DNA of 64,000 bases from Nocardiopsis sp. NRRL B-16309 (GCF_001279585.1 NZ_LGEC01000087.1:1-64000); one strand, 5' to 3'; shown: positions 10,815 through 19,740, counted from the stretch's first letter. The notes: generated by a model from the sequence alone, not told the origin. Program-made: numbers and translations.

Positions 10815-10845
10815 CGATGGTCGGAAGTACGACTTCCCGCCATCG
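10815..10845 (+). promoter_or_regulatory. long dyad overlapping the ssd ribosome site
   Basis: CGATGG-N2-GGAAGT-ACG-ACTTCC-N2-CCATCG. In RNA this forms a stem of about 14 pairs (one U-G pair and one C-C mismatch). The right arm runs into the GGAG of the ssd start. It could hide the ribosome site or be a protein operator for the ssd-tad operon. Confidence 0.55.
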
Positions 10846-10854
10846 GAGACCGCC

Positions 10855-11943
10855 TTGGACGTTCGTAGCCGCCCCCTGCTCGCCACCGCCGACCCCGTCC
10901 TCCTCGACGACCTCCTCCGGCTGGCCTCGGCCGCCTCGACCGAGGTGAACGTCGCCCGCACGGTCGACCAGGCCCTGCGCTCCTGGACCCACGCCCCGCT
11001 GGCCGTGATCGGCGCCGACCTGCGCGCCGCGCTGCGCACGGCCGATCCTCCCCCGCACCCCCGTCTCGTGGTCGTGGGTCACGGCACCGGCGAGACCGGG
11101 TCCACCGACGGAGCACCGCCGGGATCCGAGAACTCGCCGCTCCTCCTGCCCAGGGACGAGTCCGCCCTGGCGGGCCTCCTGGCCCGGTCCGACGTCCCCG
11201 TCCGGCCCCCCGCACCCACCGTGTCGGTCGTCGGCGGGCGCGGCGGCGCGGGAGCGAGCCTGCTCGGGGTGGCCCTCGCCCTGGCGGGCGAACGGGCCGG
11301 CCGCACCACCGCCCTGCTCGACACCGACCCCCTGGGCTGTGGCTGTGACATCTACTTGGGATGCGACGACACCGGTTCGGGCGGCCGGACGGGGTGGGGC
11401 GACCTCCTGGTGCGGCACGGCCGGGTGCACTGGCGTGACCTGCGCGAGGGCCTGCCGGGAACGCCCCGGATGTCCGTCCTGGCATGGACCCGCCGCTCGG
11501 GTCCGGCCCGGACGGACGCGCTGCCGGTGGGAGCGGCCCGTGCCGTGCTCGCCTCCGCCCGGCACGGGACCGACCTCGTCGTCGCGGACCTGCCCCGCGG
11601 GCCCGCCCCGGCGTCGGCCGTCTTCCTCAACCGCTCGGACGTGGTCTACGTGGTGGTGCCCGCCGACGTCCCCTCCGTGGTGGCGGCGGCCCGGCTGGTG
11701 CCCTGGCTGACGGAGGAGTCCTCGTCGGTCCGGGTCGTGGTGCGCGGGGCCCACGGCGAACTGACCGCCGACACCGTGGCCGGGACGCTGGGCCTGCCCC
11801 TGGGCGCGGACCTGCCCGACGAGCGGGGACTCGACCGGGACTTGGCCGCGGGCCGGGTTCCGGCACGTCAGCGGCGTTCACCCCTGGCCAGGTTCGCCGA
11901 CCGCGCCGTGGCCGAGCTGTCCGGCGGACGGGAGGGGCGATGA
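10855..11943 (+). CDS. ssd: Ssd/CpaE-like septum-site/pilus ATPase
   Basis: 362 residues. The N-terminal third is receiver-like, followed by a MinD/CpaE-type domain beginning at VSVVGGRGGAGAS (124-135). The P-loop lacks the usual lysine (GGRGGAGAS in place of KGG-x-GKT), a feature also known in the actinobacterial Ssd proteins that accompany Tad ATPases. The family is linked to septum placement or to positioning the Tad machine at a pole. Start TTG with GGAG six bases upstream. It overlaps tadA by four bases, so ssd-tadA-tadB form one operon. Confidence 0.8.
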   Translation: MDVRSRPLLATADPVLLDDLLRLASAASTEVNVARTVDQALRSWTHAPLAVIGADLRAALRTADPPPHPRLVVVGHGTGETGSTDGAPPGSENSPLLLPRDESALAGLLARSDVPVRPPAPTVSVVGGRGGAGASLLGVALALAGERAGRTTALLDTDPLGCGCDIYLGCDDTGSGGRTGWGDLLVRHGRVHWRDLREGLPGTPRMSVLAWTRRSGPARTDALPVGAARAVLASARHGTDLVVADLPRGPAPASAVFLNRSDVVYVVVPADVPSVVAAARLVPWLTEESSSVRVVVRGAHGELTADTVAGTLGLPLGADLPDERGLDRDLAAGRVPARQRRSPLARFADRAVAELSGGREGR

Positions 11944-13442
11944 GTGCCCGCGCGGCCGACGTGACGGAGGCGGTCCGCGACCGGTTGGTGGACGCGGGAG
12001 AACCCGTGACTGCGGCCACCGTCGCGGCCGCTCTGCGTGCGGAAGGCGGGGTCCTGGGCGACACGGAACTACTGGCCCTGACCCGTCGCCTGGCGGCCGA
12101 CCTGTCGGGTGCGGGCCCGTTGGAGGCCCTGATGACCCGCGGAGTCACCGACATCCTGGTCAACGGACCCGACGAGGTGTGGGTGGACGACGGGGACGGC
12201 CTGCACCGCGCCGACGTGCGGTTCGGCTCCCCGGACGAGGTCCGCCGACTCGCCCAGCGGCTGGCCGCCCAGGCGGGCCGCCGGCTCGACGCCGCGGTGC
12301 CCTACGTGGACGCCCGGCTGCCGAACGGCGCCCGCCTGCACGCCGTCCTGCCCCCGGTGGCTCCGGACGGCGCGTGCATCTCCCTGCGGATGCCGCCTGG
12401 GCGGGTGTTCGGTCTGGACGATCTGGTGGCGTGCGCGACGCTGACCCCGCCCGGAGCCGCTCTTCTGCGCGCCCTGGTGGTCGCCCGCGCTCCTTTCCTG
12501 GTGAGCGGCGGGACCGGAGCGGGCAAGACGACCGTCCTGTCGTCGCTGCTGTCGCTGGTGGACCCCGGCGAGCGGATCGTGCTCGTCGAGGACTCGCCCG
12601 AACTGCGGCCGGAGCATCCGCACGTGGTCCGGCTGCAAGCCCGCCCGGCCAACATCGAGGGCAGCGGCGAGATCGCACTGGAGGACCTGGTGCGCCAGGC
12701 GTTGCGGATGCGCCCGGACCGGCTGGTGGTCGGCGAGGCCCGGGGACCGGAGATCGTGCCCCTGCTGGGTGCTCTCAACACCGGTCACGGAGGCGGGGCC
12801 GGAACCCTCCACGCCAACGGAGCCGAGGACGTCCCGGCCCGGATCGAGGCGCTGGGATGCGCGGCCGGTCTCGGCCGTGCCGCCGTCCACAGCCAGCTCG
12901 CGGCCACCCGGGCGGTGGTGGTGCACCTGGTCCGCGACGCCCGGGGACGACGGCTGTCCGAACTGCGCGTTCTGCGGCGGGACCGCTCCGGGCTGGTGCG
13001 CGCGGTTCCCGCGGTCGCCTTCTCCGCCGACGGCGCCTGCCAGGAGTTCGAGGCGGCGGCCGACCTCGACGCCCTGTTGGGCAACCGCTGGCGTGAGTCG
13101 GGCGCCCCGGGCCCGGCGCGGGGCGGTCCCCCGGCCGCGAACCGGTCCGCCGCGAACACGGGCGCGAGCGCGCGAGAGGGCCCGGAACCGGACTGGAGCC
13201 ACCCGCCCGCCAGGAGGACCACGGCGATCGCGGCCGACGAGGCTCCGATTCGAGGGCGGCCGACGGCGGTTCGGGTCCGTGATGGACACGACCGGAGCGA
13301 GGAGGGGGCGGGCCGGGTCGCCGCGTCGGGGCAACCGAGCCGGGAGGCGGGGCGACCGGATCCCGAGGCGGGGACTCGGCCTACTGAGGCGGGGACTCGG
13401 CTCCGGGGTCGGTGGCCGGTCGTGGGGCGGGATCGGCGATGA
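11940..13442 (+). CDS. tadA: TadA/CpaF secretion ATPase
   Basis: 500 residues. A type II/IV secretion ATPase of the TadA class: N-terminal domain, then Walker A GGTGAGKTT (190-198), the Asp box, RMRPDRLVVGEARG and a GHGGGAGTLHANG segment. It powers assembly of Flp/Tad pili from the cytosolic face. The last 110 residues or so form a Gly/Arg/Pro-rich low-complexity tail encoded by short GAGGCGGGG-type repeats (about 13344-13410), beyond the usual family end. It overlaps both neighbours by ATGA. Confidence 0.9.
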   Translation: MSARAADVTEAVRDRLVDAGEPVTAATVAAALRAEGGVLGDTELLALTRRLAADLSGAGPLEALMTRGVTDILVNGPDEVWVDDGDGLHRADVRFGSPDEVRRLAQRLAAQAGRRLDAAVPYVDARLPNGARLHAVLPPVAPDGACISLRMPPGRVFGLDDLVACATLTPPGAALLRALVVARAPFLVSGGTGAGKTTVLSSLLSLVDPGERIVLVEDSPELRPEHPHVVRLQARPANIEGSGEIALEDLVRQALRMRPDRLVVGEARGPEIVPLLGALNTGHGGGAGTLHANGAEDVPARIEALGCAAGLGRAAVHSQLAATRAVVVHLVRDARGRRLSELRVLRRDRSGLVRAVPAVAFSADGACQEFEAAADLDALLGNRWRESGAPGPARGGPPAANRSAANTGASAREGPEPDWSHPPARRTTAIAADEAPIRGRPTAVRVRDGHDRSEEGAGRVAASGQPSREAGRPDPEAGTRPTEAGTRLRGRWPVVGRDRR

Positions 13443-14149
13443 CCCTGTTGGTGGTGTGCGCCGTCGGCCTCGTGCTGTTGGCCCTGGTTCCCTCCGGCGA
13501 GCGCCGAAGGGCGGCCACCGTGCTCCCTCCACGTACTCGCCCTCACGGTGATCCGCTCCGGCGGCTGCGCTCCACGGGCCGCCGACTGTGGAACGCCGGA
13601 CGCGGGTCGATGCGGTCGGCCGGAGCCCGTGAGGGAACCGCGCGCCGCCAGGCGGTCACAGCGCTCTGCCGGGTACTGGCCACCGAGTTACGCGCGGGCC
13701 AACCGCCGCGGGAGGCCCTTCGCCTATCGGGTGCCGAAGCCGGACCGGCTCTGGCGGACGTGACCGACGCCGAGTCGCTGCGATCCGCGGCCGGACGCGA
13801 CCCGGACCTGCGCGGGCTGGGCTATCTGGCGGTGTGCTGGGAGGTCGCCGCGGACACGGGTGCGCGACTCGCCGACGTGGTGGACACACTCGCCGAGGGG
13901 TTGACCGAACAGGAGGAACAGCGTGCCGAGGCGGCCGCGCGCACGGCGGGGCCGCGCACCACGGCCATGGTCCTCAGCGGGCTGCCGCTCGTGGGTCTGC
14001 TGATGGCGTCCGGGCTCGGCGGGTCTCCGCTGGCCTTCCTGTTCACCACCCCGCTGGGACTGGCGTGCCTGGTGTTGGGCGTGGCACTCGACCTGCTCGG
14101 GGCGTGGTGGACGCTGCGGATGGTGCGTTCCGCGCTGACCGAGCCCTGA
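13439..14149 (+). CDS. tadB: TadB-like type II secretion F-domain membrane protein
   Basis: 236 residues with an N-terminal hydrophobic helix, a cytosolic helical stretch and C-terminal transmembrane segments (about 178-232), the T2SSF arrangement. It is the inner-membrane platform of a Tad pilus together with tadC. The ATG overlaps the tadA stop, which fixes the start. It is somewhat shorter than classical TadB, as in other actinobacterial loci. Confidence 0.8.
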   Translation: MTLLVVCAVGLVLLALVPSGERRRAATVLPPRTRPHGDPLRRLRSTGRRLWNAGRGSMRSAGAREGTARRQAVTALCRVLATELRAGQPPREALRLSGAEAGPALADVTDAESLRSAAGRDPDLRGLGYLAVCWEVAADTGARLADVVDTLAEGLTEQEEQRAEAAARTAGPRTTAMVLSGLPLVGLLMASGLGGSPLAFLFTTPLGLACLVLGVALDLLGAWWTLRMVRSALTEP

Positions 14150-14285
14150 GCGACGCTCGACCGACGAGTTCCGGGGAGGCCGACGCCCGATTCAGGCCAG
14201 CGGGGTGGACGGGCTCGACTCAGGAGAGGGCGGCGCGGGGCCGACCAGGACGTTCGGCTCTGGTCATCACCGAAGGAGGGATCGG

Positions 14286-14990
14286 GTGAGTGCGTTCGCC
14301 ATGGTGGTCTTCGGGTCGCTGGCGACATGGGTGGCGATGGGCGGTGGAACGGCGAGACGGCTGCGCAGGATGGGTCCGGCTCCTGAGAGGTCGGCGCTGC
14401 CGGTCCGCCCTTTCCTGCTCGCCGTGGCCGTCGCGGTCGCGGTGTCCGTCGCCTCGGCCGCGTTCGGTCCGTTAGGCGGACTGGTGGCGGCCGGAGGGTG
14501 TACGGCTCTGTGGCTGCGGACGCGTCACGACCGAGCCCGACCCGACCGGTTGCCGGTGACGGAGGATCTGCCCGTGGTGATCGGTCTGCTCGCCGCCGGT
14601 GTGCGGGCGGGGGCGACCGTTCAGACGTGTCTGCCCCCAGTCGCGCGTGCGGTGGGAGGGCGGCTCGGAGGTGAGCTGTCGGCGGTGGCCGAACGGCTCC
14701 GGCTGGGGGCCGACCCCGAGCAGGCCTGGCGGCGGTCGAACCTGCCCGTGCCTCTGGCCGCGGTGGGCCGCGACCTCGCGCGGGCGACCGATACCGGCGC
14801 CCCGGTGGCCGATCTGCTGGACCGACACGTCACGGATCTGCGGCGCGTGCTGAGAGCCCGGGCGACCGCGCGCGTGGAACGGCTGGGGGTGCTGGTCGTG
14901 GCGCCGCTGGGGCTGTGCTTCCTGCCAGCGTTCGTGCTGATCGGTATCGTCCCGATGGCCGCCGACCTCCTGGCCCAGGCCCTGCGGTGA
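14286..14990 (+). CDS. tadC: TadC-like type II secretion F-domain membrane protein
   Basis: 234 residues, two N-terminal membrane helices, a T2SSF-type helical domain (EDLPVVIGLLAAGVRAGATV near 98-117) and C-terminal membrane segments ending PMAADLLAQALR. It is the second platform protein. The start is GTG with AAGGAGGG five bases upstream. The gap of 136 bp from tadB is unusual for this operon and holds no gene I can support. Confidence 0.8.
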   Translation: MSAFAMVVFGSLATWVAMGGGTARRLRRMGPAPERSALPVRPFLLAVAVAVAVSVASAAFGPLGGLVAAGGCTALWLRTRHDRARPDRLPVTEDLPVVIGLLAAGVRAGATVQTCLPPVARAVGGRLGGELSAVAERLRLGADPEQAWRRSNLPVPLAAVGRDLARATDTGAPVADLLDRHVTDLRRVLRARATARVERLGVLVVAPLGLCFLPAFVLIGIVPMAADLLAQALR

Positions 14991-15197
14991 CCCGCCCTGC
15001 GGGGCAGCCGAACACCCGGCTCAACCGGAAACGGGCGCGCCTACCTCTCTCTTGGTGTGTCGGGCGTCATGACACCGAGGTCTCGGCCGAGAGCAGACCC
15101 GCCTCCCGCTCCCAGGACGCCCGGGCGCCATCGCGTTCTCCTTCGGAGGCGGGCGCGCACTCACGTCTTCCCCGGGACGCCCCGGCGGGCCCGGGAG

Positions 15198-15551
15198 TCA
15201 GCCGGGCGGCGGGACGGCGTGGGCCGGACCGGCCCGGGCTCGGGCGATGATGGGCCGGTCCAGGACGGAGGAGGGCACCGACACCGACACCTCGGCGACC
15301 GGGCCGTCGAGGACACAGGTCCGCAGCGCGGCCCGGTTGGCCTCGGCGATGGCTCGGGCCCGCTCGCAGGCGTGGTCGGTGCCCTGCGCGGCCCGGGCGG
15401 CGGCCGCGAGTGCGGCGAGGTCGGCGGCGGTGGTGGCCCGGTCGCGGTCGAACCGCACGGAAGCCGCCATGAGCACGGCCAGGGTGAGGAACCACAGCAG
15501 GGCGCACAGCGCCACCCACCAGACGGTCGCGGAACCTGTGTCGGCACGCAC
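15198..15551 (-). CDS. TadE-like protein of helicase/secretion neighbourhood
   Basis: 117 residues. A short N-terminus, one hydrophobic helix (about 8-31, TGSATVWWVALCALLW) and an Ala-rich soluble part, matching the Rv3654c-type TadE-like family found between Tad genes and a DEAD-box helicase. It is probably a minor pilin or pseudopilin crossing the membrane once. Start GTG, three bases after the tadE stop, so it is translated by coupling. The last gene of the leftward pilin operon. Confidence 0.8.
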   Translation of the reverse strand: MRADTGSATVWWVALCALLWFLTLAVLMAASVRFDRDRATTAADLAALAAAARAAQGTDHACERARAIAEANRAALRTCVLDGPVAEVSVSVPSSVLDRPIIARARAGPAHAVPPPG

Positions 15552-15554
15552 GGG

Positions 15555-15905
15555 TCACACCCGCGGTTCCCGTGGCGCGGTGGCCTCGGCGCGGACCGGG
15601 AGGGACAGCCCCGGCCCCACACGGAACTCGACCCGGATCGTGACCTCGGCCGTCTCCGCCTCGACGACGAGATCGGCCTCGGCGTTCTCCGGCGCGGCGG
15701 ACAGCGCCAGCGCTCGGGCCCGTTCGTGGCTCTCGCCGCGGGCCAGGGCCCTGGCACCCACACGAGCGGCGTCGGCACAGGAGAGCTGGGCGGCCGCCGT
15801 GGCGACGGCACCCAGCGCCAGGGCCAGCACCATCAGGAGTGAGGGCAGCACCATGGCGGTCTCCATGGTGACGGACCCGCGGTCAGAATCCGGAGCCGAG
15901 CGCAT
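15555..15905 (-). CDS. TadE family minor pilin
   Basis: 116 residues with the TadE hallmark DRGSVTMETAMVLPSLLMVLA (in two parts, residues 8-28): a small residue, then a Glu at +5 inside a hydrophobic helix. A C-terminal beta-rich domain follows. It corresponds to the Rv3655c-type protein. The start overlaps the DUF4244 gene by 23 nt, supporting one transcript for the three pilin-type genes. Confidence 0.8.
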   Translation of the reverse strand: MRSAPDSDRGSVTMETAMVLPSLLMVLALALGAVATAAAQLSCADAARVGARALARGESHERARALALSAAPENAEADLVVEAETAEVTIRVEFRVGPGLSLPVRAEATAPREPRV

Positions 15906-16071
15906 CGACGACCAGGTTCGTGAGGACGTCCCGGACGGTGTCGCTGGTGAGGATGGCGTACAGGACGCCCGCGAAGGCGACGGCCGTCACCGTGCACAGA
16001 GCGTACTCAGCAGTCGTCATACCGTGGTCGTCGGACGACAGGAGCCGTGGTGTGGGCATGGATGTGGGCAT
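15883..16071 (-). CDS. DUF4244 Flp-pilin-like protein
   Basis: 62 residues. A prepilin-like site G17-MTTAEYA is followed by a hydrophobic helix and a short tail ending VVDALGSGF, the DUF4244 (Rv3656c-type) pattern. It is likely the major Flp-type pilin subunit. GGAGG four bases before the ATG sets the start. No prepilin peptidase gene is seen in the window, so processing must rely on one elsewhere. Confidence 0.85.
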   Translation of the reverse strand: MPTSMPTPRLLSSDDHGMTTAEYALCTVTAVAFAGVLYAILTSDTVRDVLTNLVVDALGSGF

Positions 16072-16150
16072 GGGACCTCCCCGAGCGGGACCGACGCGGT
16101 GTCGGTCCTCCCCACCAGGTTCGGGCGAGCGGAGCCCGGGCGAAAGCCCC

Positions 16151-16213
16151 TGTCCACGGCCTGTGGACAACGCGGCCGACCCGAAGACCCGACCGTCCAC
16201 AGCCTGTGGACGG
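16151..16213. promoter_or_regulatory. two TGTGGAC dyads with a DnaA box
   Basis: Dyad 1 is TGTCCAC/GTGGACA (16151-16169) and contains a perfect TTGTCCACA on the minus strand (16170-16162), the actinobacterial DnaA-box consensus. Dyad 2 has 10-bp arms (CCGTCCACAG, 16193-16202; CTGTGGACGG, 16204-16213), three bases from the helicase stop. They may be terminator hairpins, DnaA sites or both. Confidence 0.55.
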
Positions 16214-16215
16214 CG

Positions 16216-18504
16216 TCAGTGCGCGACCAGGACCTCGTCCAGCAGGCGCAGCGCGCCGGACTTGCTCAGCGGCTCGTTGCCGGTCCCGCACTTGGGGGAC
16301 TGGATGCAGGACGGGCAGCCCTGGTCGCACTCGCAGTCCGCGATCGCCGCCCGGGTCGCGGTGAGCCACTCGCGCGCCTGGGTGTAGCCCCGGTCCGCGA
16401 AGCCCGCGCCGCCCGCGTACCCGTCGTAGACGAACACCGTCAGGAGCCCGGTGTCCCCGTGGACGGCGGTCGACACGCCACCGATGTCCCACCGGTCGCA
16501 CGTCGCCAGGAGCGGCAGGAGCCCGATCGCGGCGTGCTCCGCGGCGTGGGCGGCGCCCAGCAGCGGCACGTCCTCCTTGCGCAGCCGCGCCTCGCCGTCC
16601 GCGGGCAGCGTCCACCACACGGCCCGGGTGTGGAGGGTCCGCTCGGGCATGTCCAGGGACTGCTCGCCCAGGACCGTGCCCGTGCGCACGTCCCGCTTGA
16701 GGAACCCCACCACCTGGCGGCGCACCTCGACCTCGCCGAAGTGCACGGTCGCCCCGCTCGGCCACTCCTCCCGCCGCAGGGTGGAGCGGACCGTGATGTC
16801 CGTGGTGTCCCGTGCCCACGTGCTGTACGGGGGCTCCTCGGCGCGGACCAGGGCGACGCCCTCCTCCAGGTCCAGGTCCGTGACGAGATAGGTCGCCCCC
16901 TGGTGGAGGTAGACCGCTCCGGGGTGGACGGTGCCGTGCGAGGCGGCCTCGTCGATCTCGCCGAGCAGCTGCCCGCTGCCGGCGTCCACGATCTGCACCG
17001 GCGGTCCCCCCGCACCTCGGATATCGGCTAGGTCACTTGCCCTTTCATTGCTAGCCCAGAACCAGCCCCGCGGGCGCTTCCTCAGCAGTCCGCGCGTGAC
17101 GAGTTCGCCCAGTTGCTCCTCCGTGGCCGGTCCGAACAGCGCGAAGTCGTCCCGCGTGATCGGGAGTTCCTGAGCGGCCGCGCACAGGTGGGGACCCAGG
17201 ATGTGGGGGTTTTCCGGGTCAAGGACCGTGGCCTCGACAGAGCGTCCGAAAATGGCCTCCGGGTGGTGGGCGAGGTAGGTGTCCAGGGGATCGTCGCGTG
17301 CGATGAACACCGCCAGGGCGTCCTCCCCGCGCCGCCCGGCGCGCCCCGCCTGCTGCCACAGCGACGCCAGGGTGCCCGGCCACCCGGCGATCAGGACGGC
17401 GTCCAGCCCGCTGATGTCCACCCCGAGTTCGAGCGCGTTGGTGCTCACCAGCCCCAGCAGCTCGCCCGAGCGCAGCGCCTCCTCCAACCCGCGCCGCTCC
17501 GACGCCAGGTAGCCGCCGCGGTAGGCGGCCACGCGACCGGCCAGCGCGTGGTCTCCCCGCTCCGACAGCAGGCGCTGGGCCGTCAGCGCGACCACCTCCG
17601 CCCCCTGGCGCGAGCGCACGAACACGAGAGTGCGCACTCCGTCCCGTACCAGGTCAACGAGCATTTCTGCGGCCTGCGACGGCGCGGTCCTGCGTACCGG
17701 GGCACCGTTCTCACCCGTCAGGTCGGTCAGCTCCGGCTCCACGAGCGCCACCGACATCCCCGGCCGCGGCGAACCGTCCTCGTCCACGGCCGTCACGGGC
17801 ACTCCGGTGAGCCGCGTGGCGCTCTCCGCGGGGCCGCCGGAGGTCGCCGACGCGAGCACGAACACCGGCTCGCTCCGGTACCGGGCGCACACCCGGCGCA
17901 GCCGCCGCAGGATCTGCGCCACGTGCGAGCCGAACACCCCCCGGTACCGGTGCGCCTCGTCGATCACCACGTAGCGCAGCCGCCGCAGGAAGCGCGACCA
18001 CGCCCCGTGGCGCGGCAGGATTCCGTGGTGGAGCATGTCCGGATTGGTGAGGACGTAATTGCCGTGCTCGCGCACCCACGAGCGCTCCTCGACCGAGGTA
18101 TCGCCGTCGTAGACGGCCGCGCGCAGGCCCGGCAGGCCCAGTTCGCTGATCCACCGGAGCTGGTCCTGGGCGAGCGCTTTGGTCGGGGAGAGGAAGAGCA
18201 CCGTTCCACCCGCGTCAACGGCGTCCACGGCGGGCATAAGGAACCCAAGTGACTTTCCCGAGGCGGTACCCGTGGCTATGATCACATCACGGCCCGAACG
18301 AGCGAGGTCGGCGGCGGCAGCCTGGTGGGACCACGGACCCGTGATCCCGCGTTCGGCGAGCCTGTCGACCAGGTGGGGCGGTGTCCATTCCGGCCACTCC
18401 CCGCTGACCCCGTCGTTGCGGACCACGTGTTCGATGTGGGTCACCTGCGGGTACCGGGTATCGTCACGCCACACACCGGGAAGTACGGGCTCCGGTCGCC
18501 TCAT
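16216..18504 (-). CDS. DEAD/DEAH-box helicase with C-terminal DUF1998-type cysteine domain
   Basis: 762 residues, superfamily 2 helicase of the MrfA/Hrq1 kind. It shows Walker A ATGTASGKS (77-85), DEAH (182-185) and helicase motif VI near QQAGRAGRRG. Four C-terminal cysteines (CDQGCPSCIQSPKC, about 726-739) probably bind metal, as in MrfA-type repair helicases. The likely role is DNA repair unwinding. ATG with GGAGGGG six bases upstream. Its neighbourhood with Tad genes is conserved in actinobacteria, without a known functional link. Confidence 0.9.
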   Translation of the reverse strand: MRRPEPVLPGVWRDDTRYPQVTHIEHVVRNDGVSGEWPEWTPPHLVDRLAERGITGPWSHQAAAADLARSGRDVIIATGTASGKSLGFLMPAVDAVDAGGTVLFLSPTKALAQDQLRWISELGLPGLRAAVYDGDTSVEERSWVREHGNYVLTNPDMLHHGILPRHGAWSRFLRRLRYVVIDEAHRYRGVFGSHVAQILRRLRRVCARYRSEPVFVLASATSGGPAESATRLTGVPVTAVDEDGSPRPGMSVALVEPELTDLTGENGAPVRRTAPSQAAEMLVDLVRDGVRTLVFVRSRQGAEVVALTAQRLLSERGDHALAGRVAAYRGGYLASERRGLEEALRSGELLGLVSTNALELGVDISGLDAVLIAGWPGTLASLWQQAGRAGRRGEDALAVFIARDDPLDTYLAHHPEAIFGRSVEATVLDPENPHILGPHLCAAAQELPITRDDFALFGPATEEQLGELVTRGLLRKRPRGWFWASNERASDLADIRGAGGPPVQIVDAGSGQLLGEIDEAASHGTVHPGAVYLHQGATYLVTDLDLEEGVALVRAEEPPYSTWARDTTDITVRSTLRREEWPSGATVHFGEVEVRRQVVGFLKRDVRTGTVLGEQSLDMPERTLHTRAVWWTLPADGEARLRKEDVPLLGAAHAAEHAAIGLLPLLATCDRWDIGGVSTAVHGDTGLLTVFVYDGYAGGAGFADRGYTQAREWLTATRAAIADCECDQGCPSCIQSPKCGTGNEPLSKSGALRLLDEVLVAH

Positions 18505-18728
18505 CCGAGACCCCTCCTCACTGGACACGTTCGACGCCCTCCGACCAAGGTGGAGACACTGATGCGCATCGGTTTCAGTGTGACATCCGAGGGAAGAGTG
18601 CCGCGGAGTCACGGTTTTTTGTACAGGACTGGAAGACACACCTGACAGCCGTGGTTGAATGCGTCCTGGTGGGGTAACGCCCGGCAGAGATCATTCGCGA
18701 GAATTCGCGGTTCGGCGCTGGAGGACTA

Positions 18729-19076
18729 GTGGACTTGAAGCTTGATCATTACACCGAGGGCGACACCGAGATCGTCGTCGTTGAGGGTGAGATCGATGTC
18801 TATACCGCGCCCCGGCTCCGCGAGCTGCTGATCGATCTGGTCAACAAGGGCAACTTCCACCTCGTGGTCAACATGGAGAAGGTGGAGTTCCTCGACTCGA
18901 CGGGGCTCGGAGTGCTCGTCGGCGGCCTGAAGCGCGTCCGCGCGCACGACGGCACGCTCGACCTGGTCTGCACCCAGGAGCGCATCCTGAAGATCTTCCG
19001 GATCACCGGTCTGACGAAGGTCTTCGGTATCCACGGCTCGGTGCAGGAAGCCATTGACAAGCGTTCCTCCAAGTAG
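18729..19076 (+). CDS. bldG: BldG-type anti-sigma factor antagonist
   Basis: 115-residue STAS-domain protein. The phosphorylatable serine is Ser57 in FLDSTGLGVL. In Streptomyces BldG is needed for development and antibiotic production and is regulated by phosphorylation by anti-sigma kinases. Start GTG with GGAGG four bases upstream. The next gene, an anti-sigma factor, follows after 13 bp, the expected partner arrangement. Confidence 0.9.
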   Translation: MDLKLDHYTEGDTEIVVVEGEIDVYTAPRLRELLIDLVNKGNFHLVVNMEKVEFLDSTGLGVLVGGLKRVRAHDGTLDLVCTQERILKIFRITGLTKVFGIHGSVQEAIDKRSSK

Positions 19077-19089
19077 CCCTGAGCGAGCG

Positions 19090-19659
19090 ATGGCAACCAT
19101 CACGCTCACCATCAGCGCGCTTCCGGCCCACGTGCGCACCGCGCGGCTCATGGCCGCGACGGTCGCACGTCGGGCCGGCATCGCCGCCTCGGCGATCGAC
19201 GAGATCAGACTGGCGGTCGGTGAGGCCTGTTCACGGGCGGTGGCGGCCCACAAGCTCCACTGCCCCGCACAGCCGATCCAGCTGCAGCTGATCGACGGCG
19301 GCGCCTCCGGGTCGGCCGCGGTCCAGGACACGACGGGGGATCGACCCGACGCCCCGGGCCGTCCGCTGCGCGCCAACGGGAGCGCCACACAGCGCTTCGA
19401 GGTCGTCGTGACCGACCGTGCCCCGGCCAAGGACACGGAGGAGCCCGCCGACCACAACGAGCCCATCCTCGACGGACTCTTCCTGGACGGCGAGGACACG
19501 CCTCCCGGCGGGATCTCCGGTTTCTCCCCGGGCCTGGGCCTGGCGGTCATCACCGGACTCGCCGACGAGGTCGAGATCGAGCCGACCGACCAGGGCACGG
19601 TCGTGCGCATGAGCTGGCCGCTCGCGGCCAAACACGCGCAGGACCCGAGTTCCAACTAG
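19090..19659 (+). CDS. SpoIIAB-like anti-sigma regulatory kinase
   Basis: 189 residues of the HATPase (GHKL) fold. It has an N-box-like IDEIRLAVGEACSRAV (about 37-52) and a G-box-like SPGLGLAVITGLADEV near 151-166. It probably binds a sigma factor and phosphorylates BldG. The centre (about 70-125) is an insert rich in Gly, Asp and Arg not typical of SpoIIAB. The start MATITLT is chosen because it lies just after bldG; the upstream in-frame ATG overlaps bldG. Confidence 0.8.
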   Translation: MATITLTISALPAHVRTARLMAATVARRAGIAASAIDEIRLAVGEACSRAVAAHKLHCPAQPIQLQLIDGGASGSAAVQDTTGDRPDAPGRPLRANGSATQRFEVVVTDRAPAKDTEEPADHNEPILDGLFLDGEDTPPGGISGFSPGLGLAVITGLADEVEIEPTDQGTVVRMSWPLAAKHAQDPSSN

Positions 19660-19710
19660 GGCATAGCAGGGTTCGAGCCAGGACACAGCAGGATTCGACC
19701 GGGTCGACGA

Positions 19711-19740
19711 CGGGCGCCTCCCTTCGCGGGGAGACGCCCG
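19711..19740 (+). terminator. terminator after bldG/anti-sigma pair
   Basis: Stem of about 12 bp with one mismatch around a TTCGC loop, followed by GTTTCG. It lies between the rightward anti-sigma gene and the leftward marP stop and may serve both. Confidence 0.75.

Larger units (their letters stand above)
9742..10854. other. 1.1-kb gene-free region
   Basis: Reading frames here have no family features and differ on both strands because of a duplicated segment, so I call no gene. It holds a perfect 16-bp palindrome (9773-9788), a 12-bp palindrome AACGATATCGTT (9816-9827), a hairpin (9894-9921), a diverged direct duplication (about 10513-10573 and 10658-10729), a DnaA-box-like TTATCCACA (10769-10777) and a long dyad before ssd (10815-10845). 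Confidence 0.6.

Noticed and set aside
9710..10948. Open frames across the 1.1-kb gap
   Set aside because: Open frames are present on both strands with biased composition, repeated peptides come from the duplicated DNA, and there is no ribosome site or family match.
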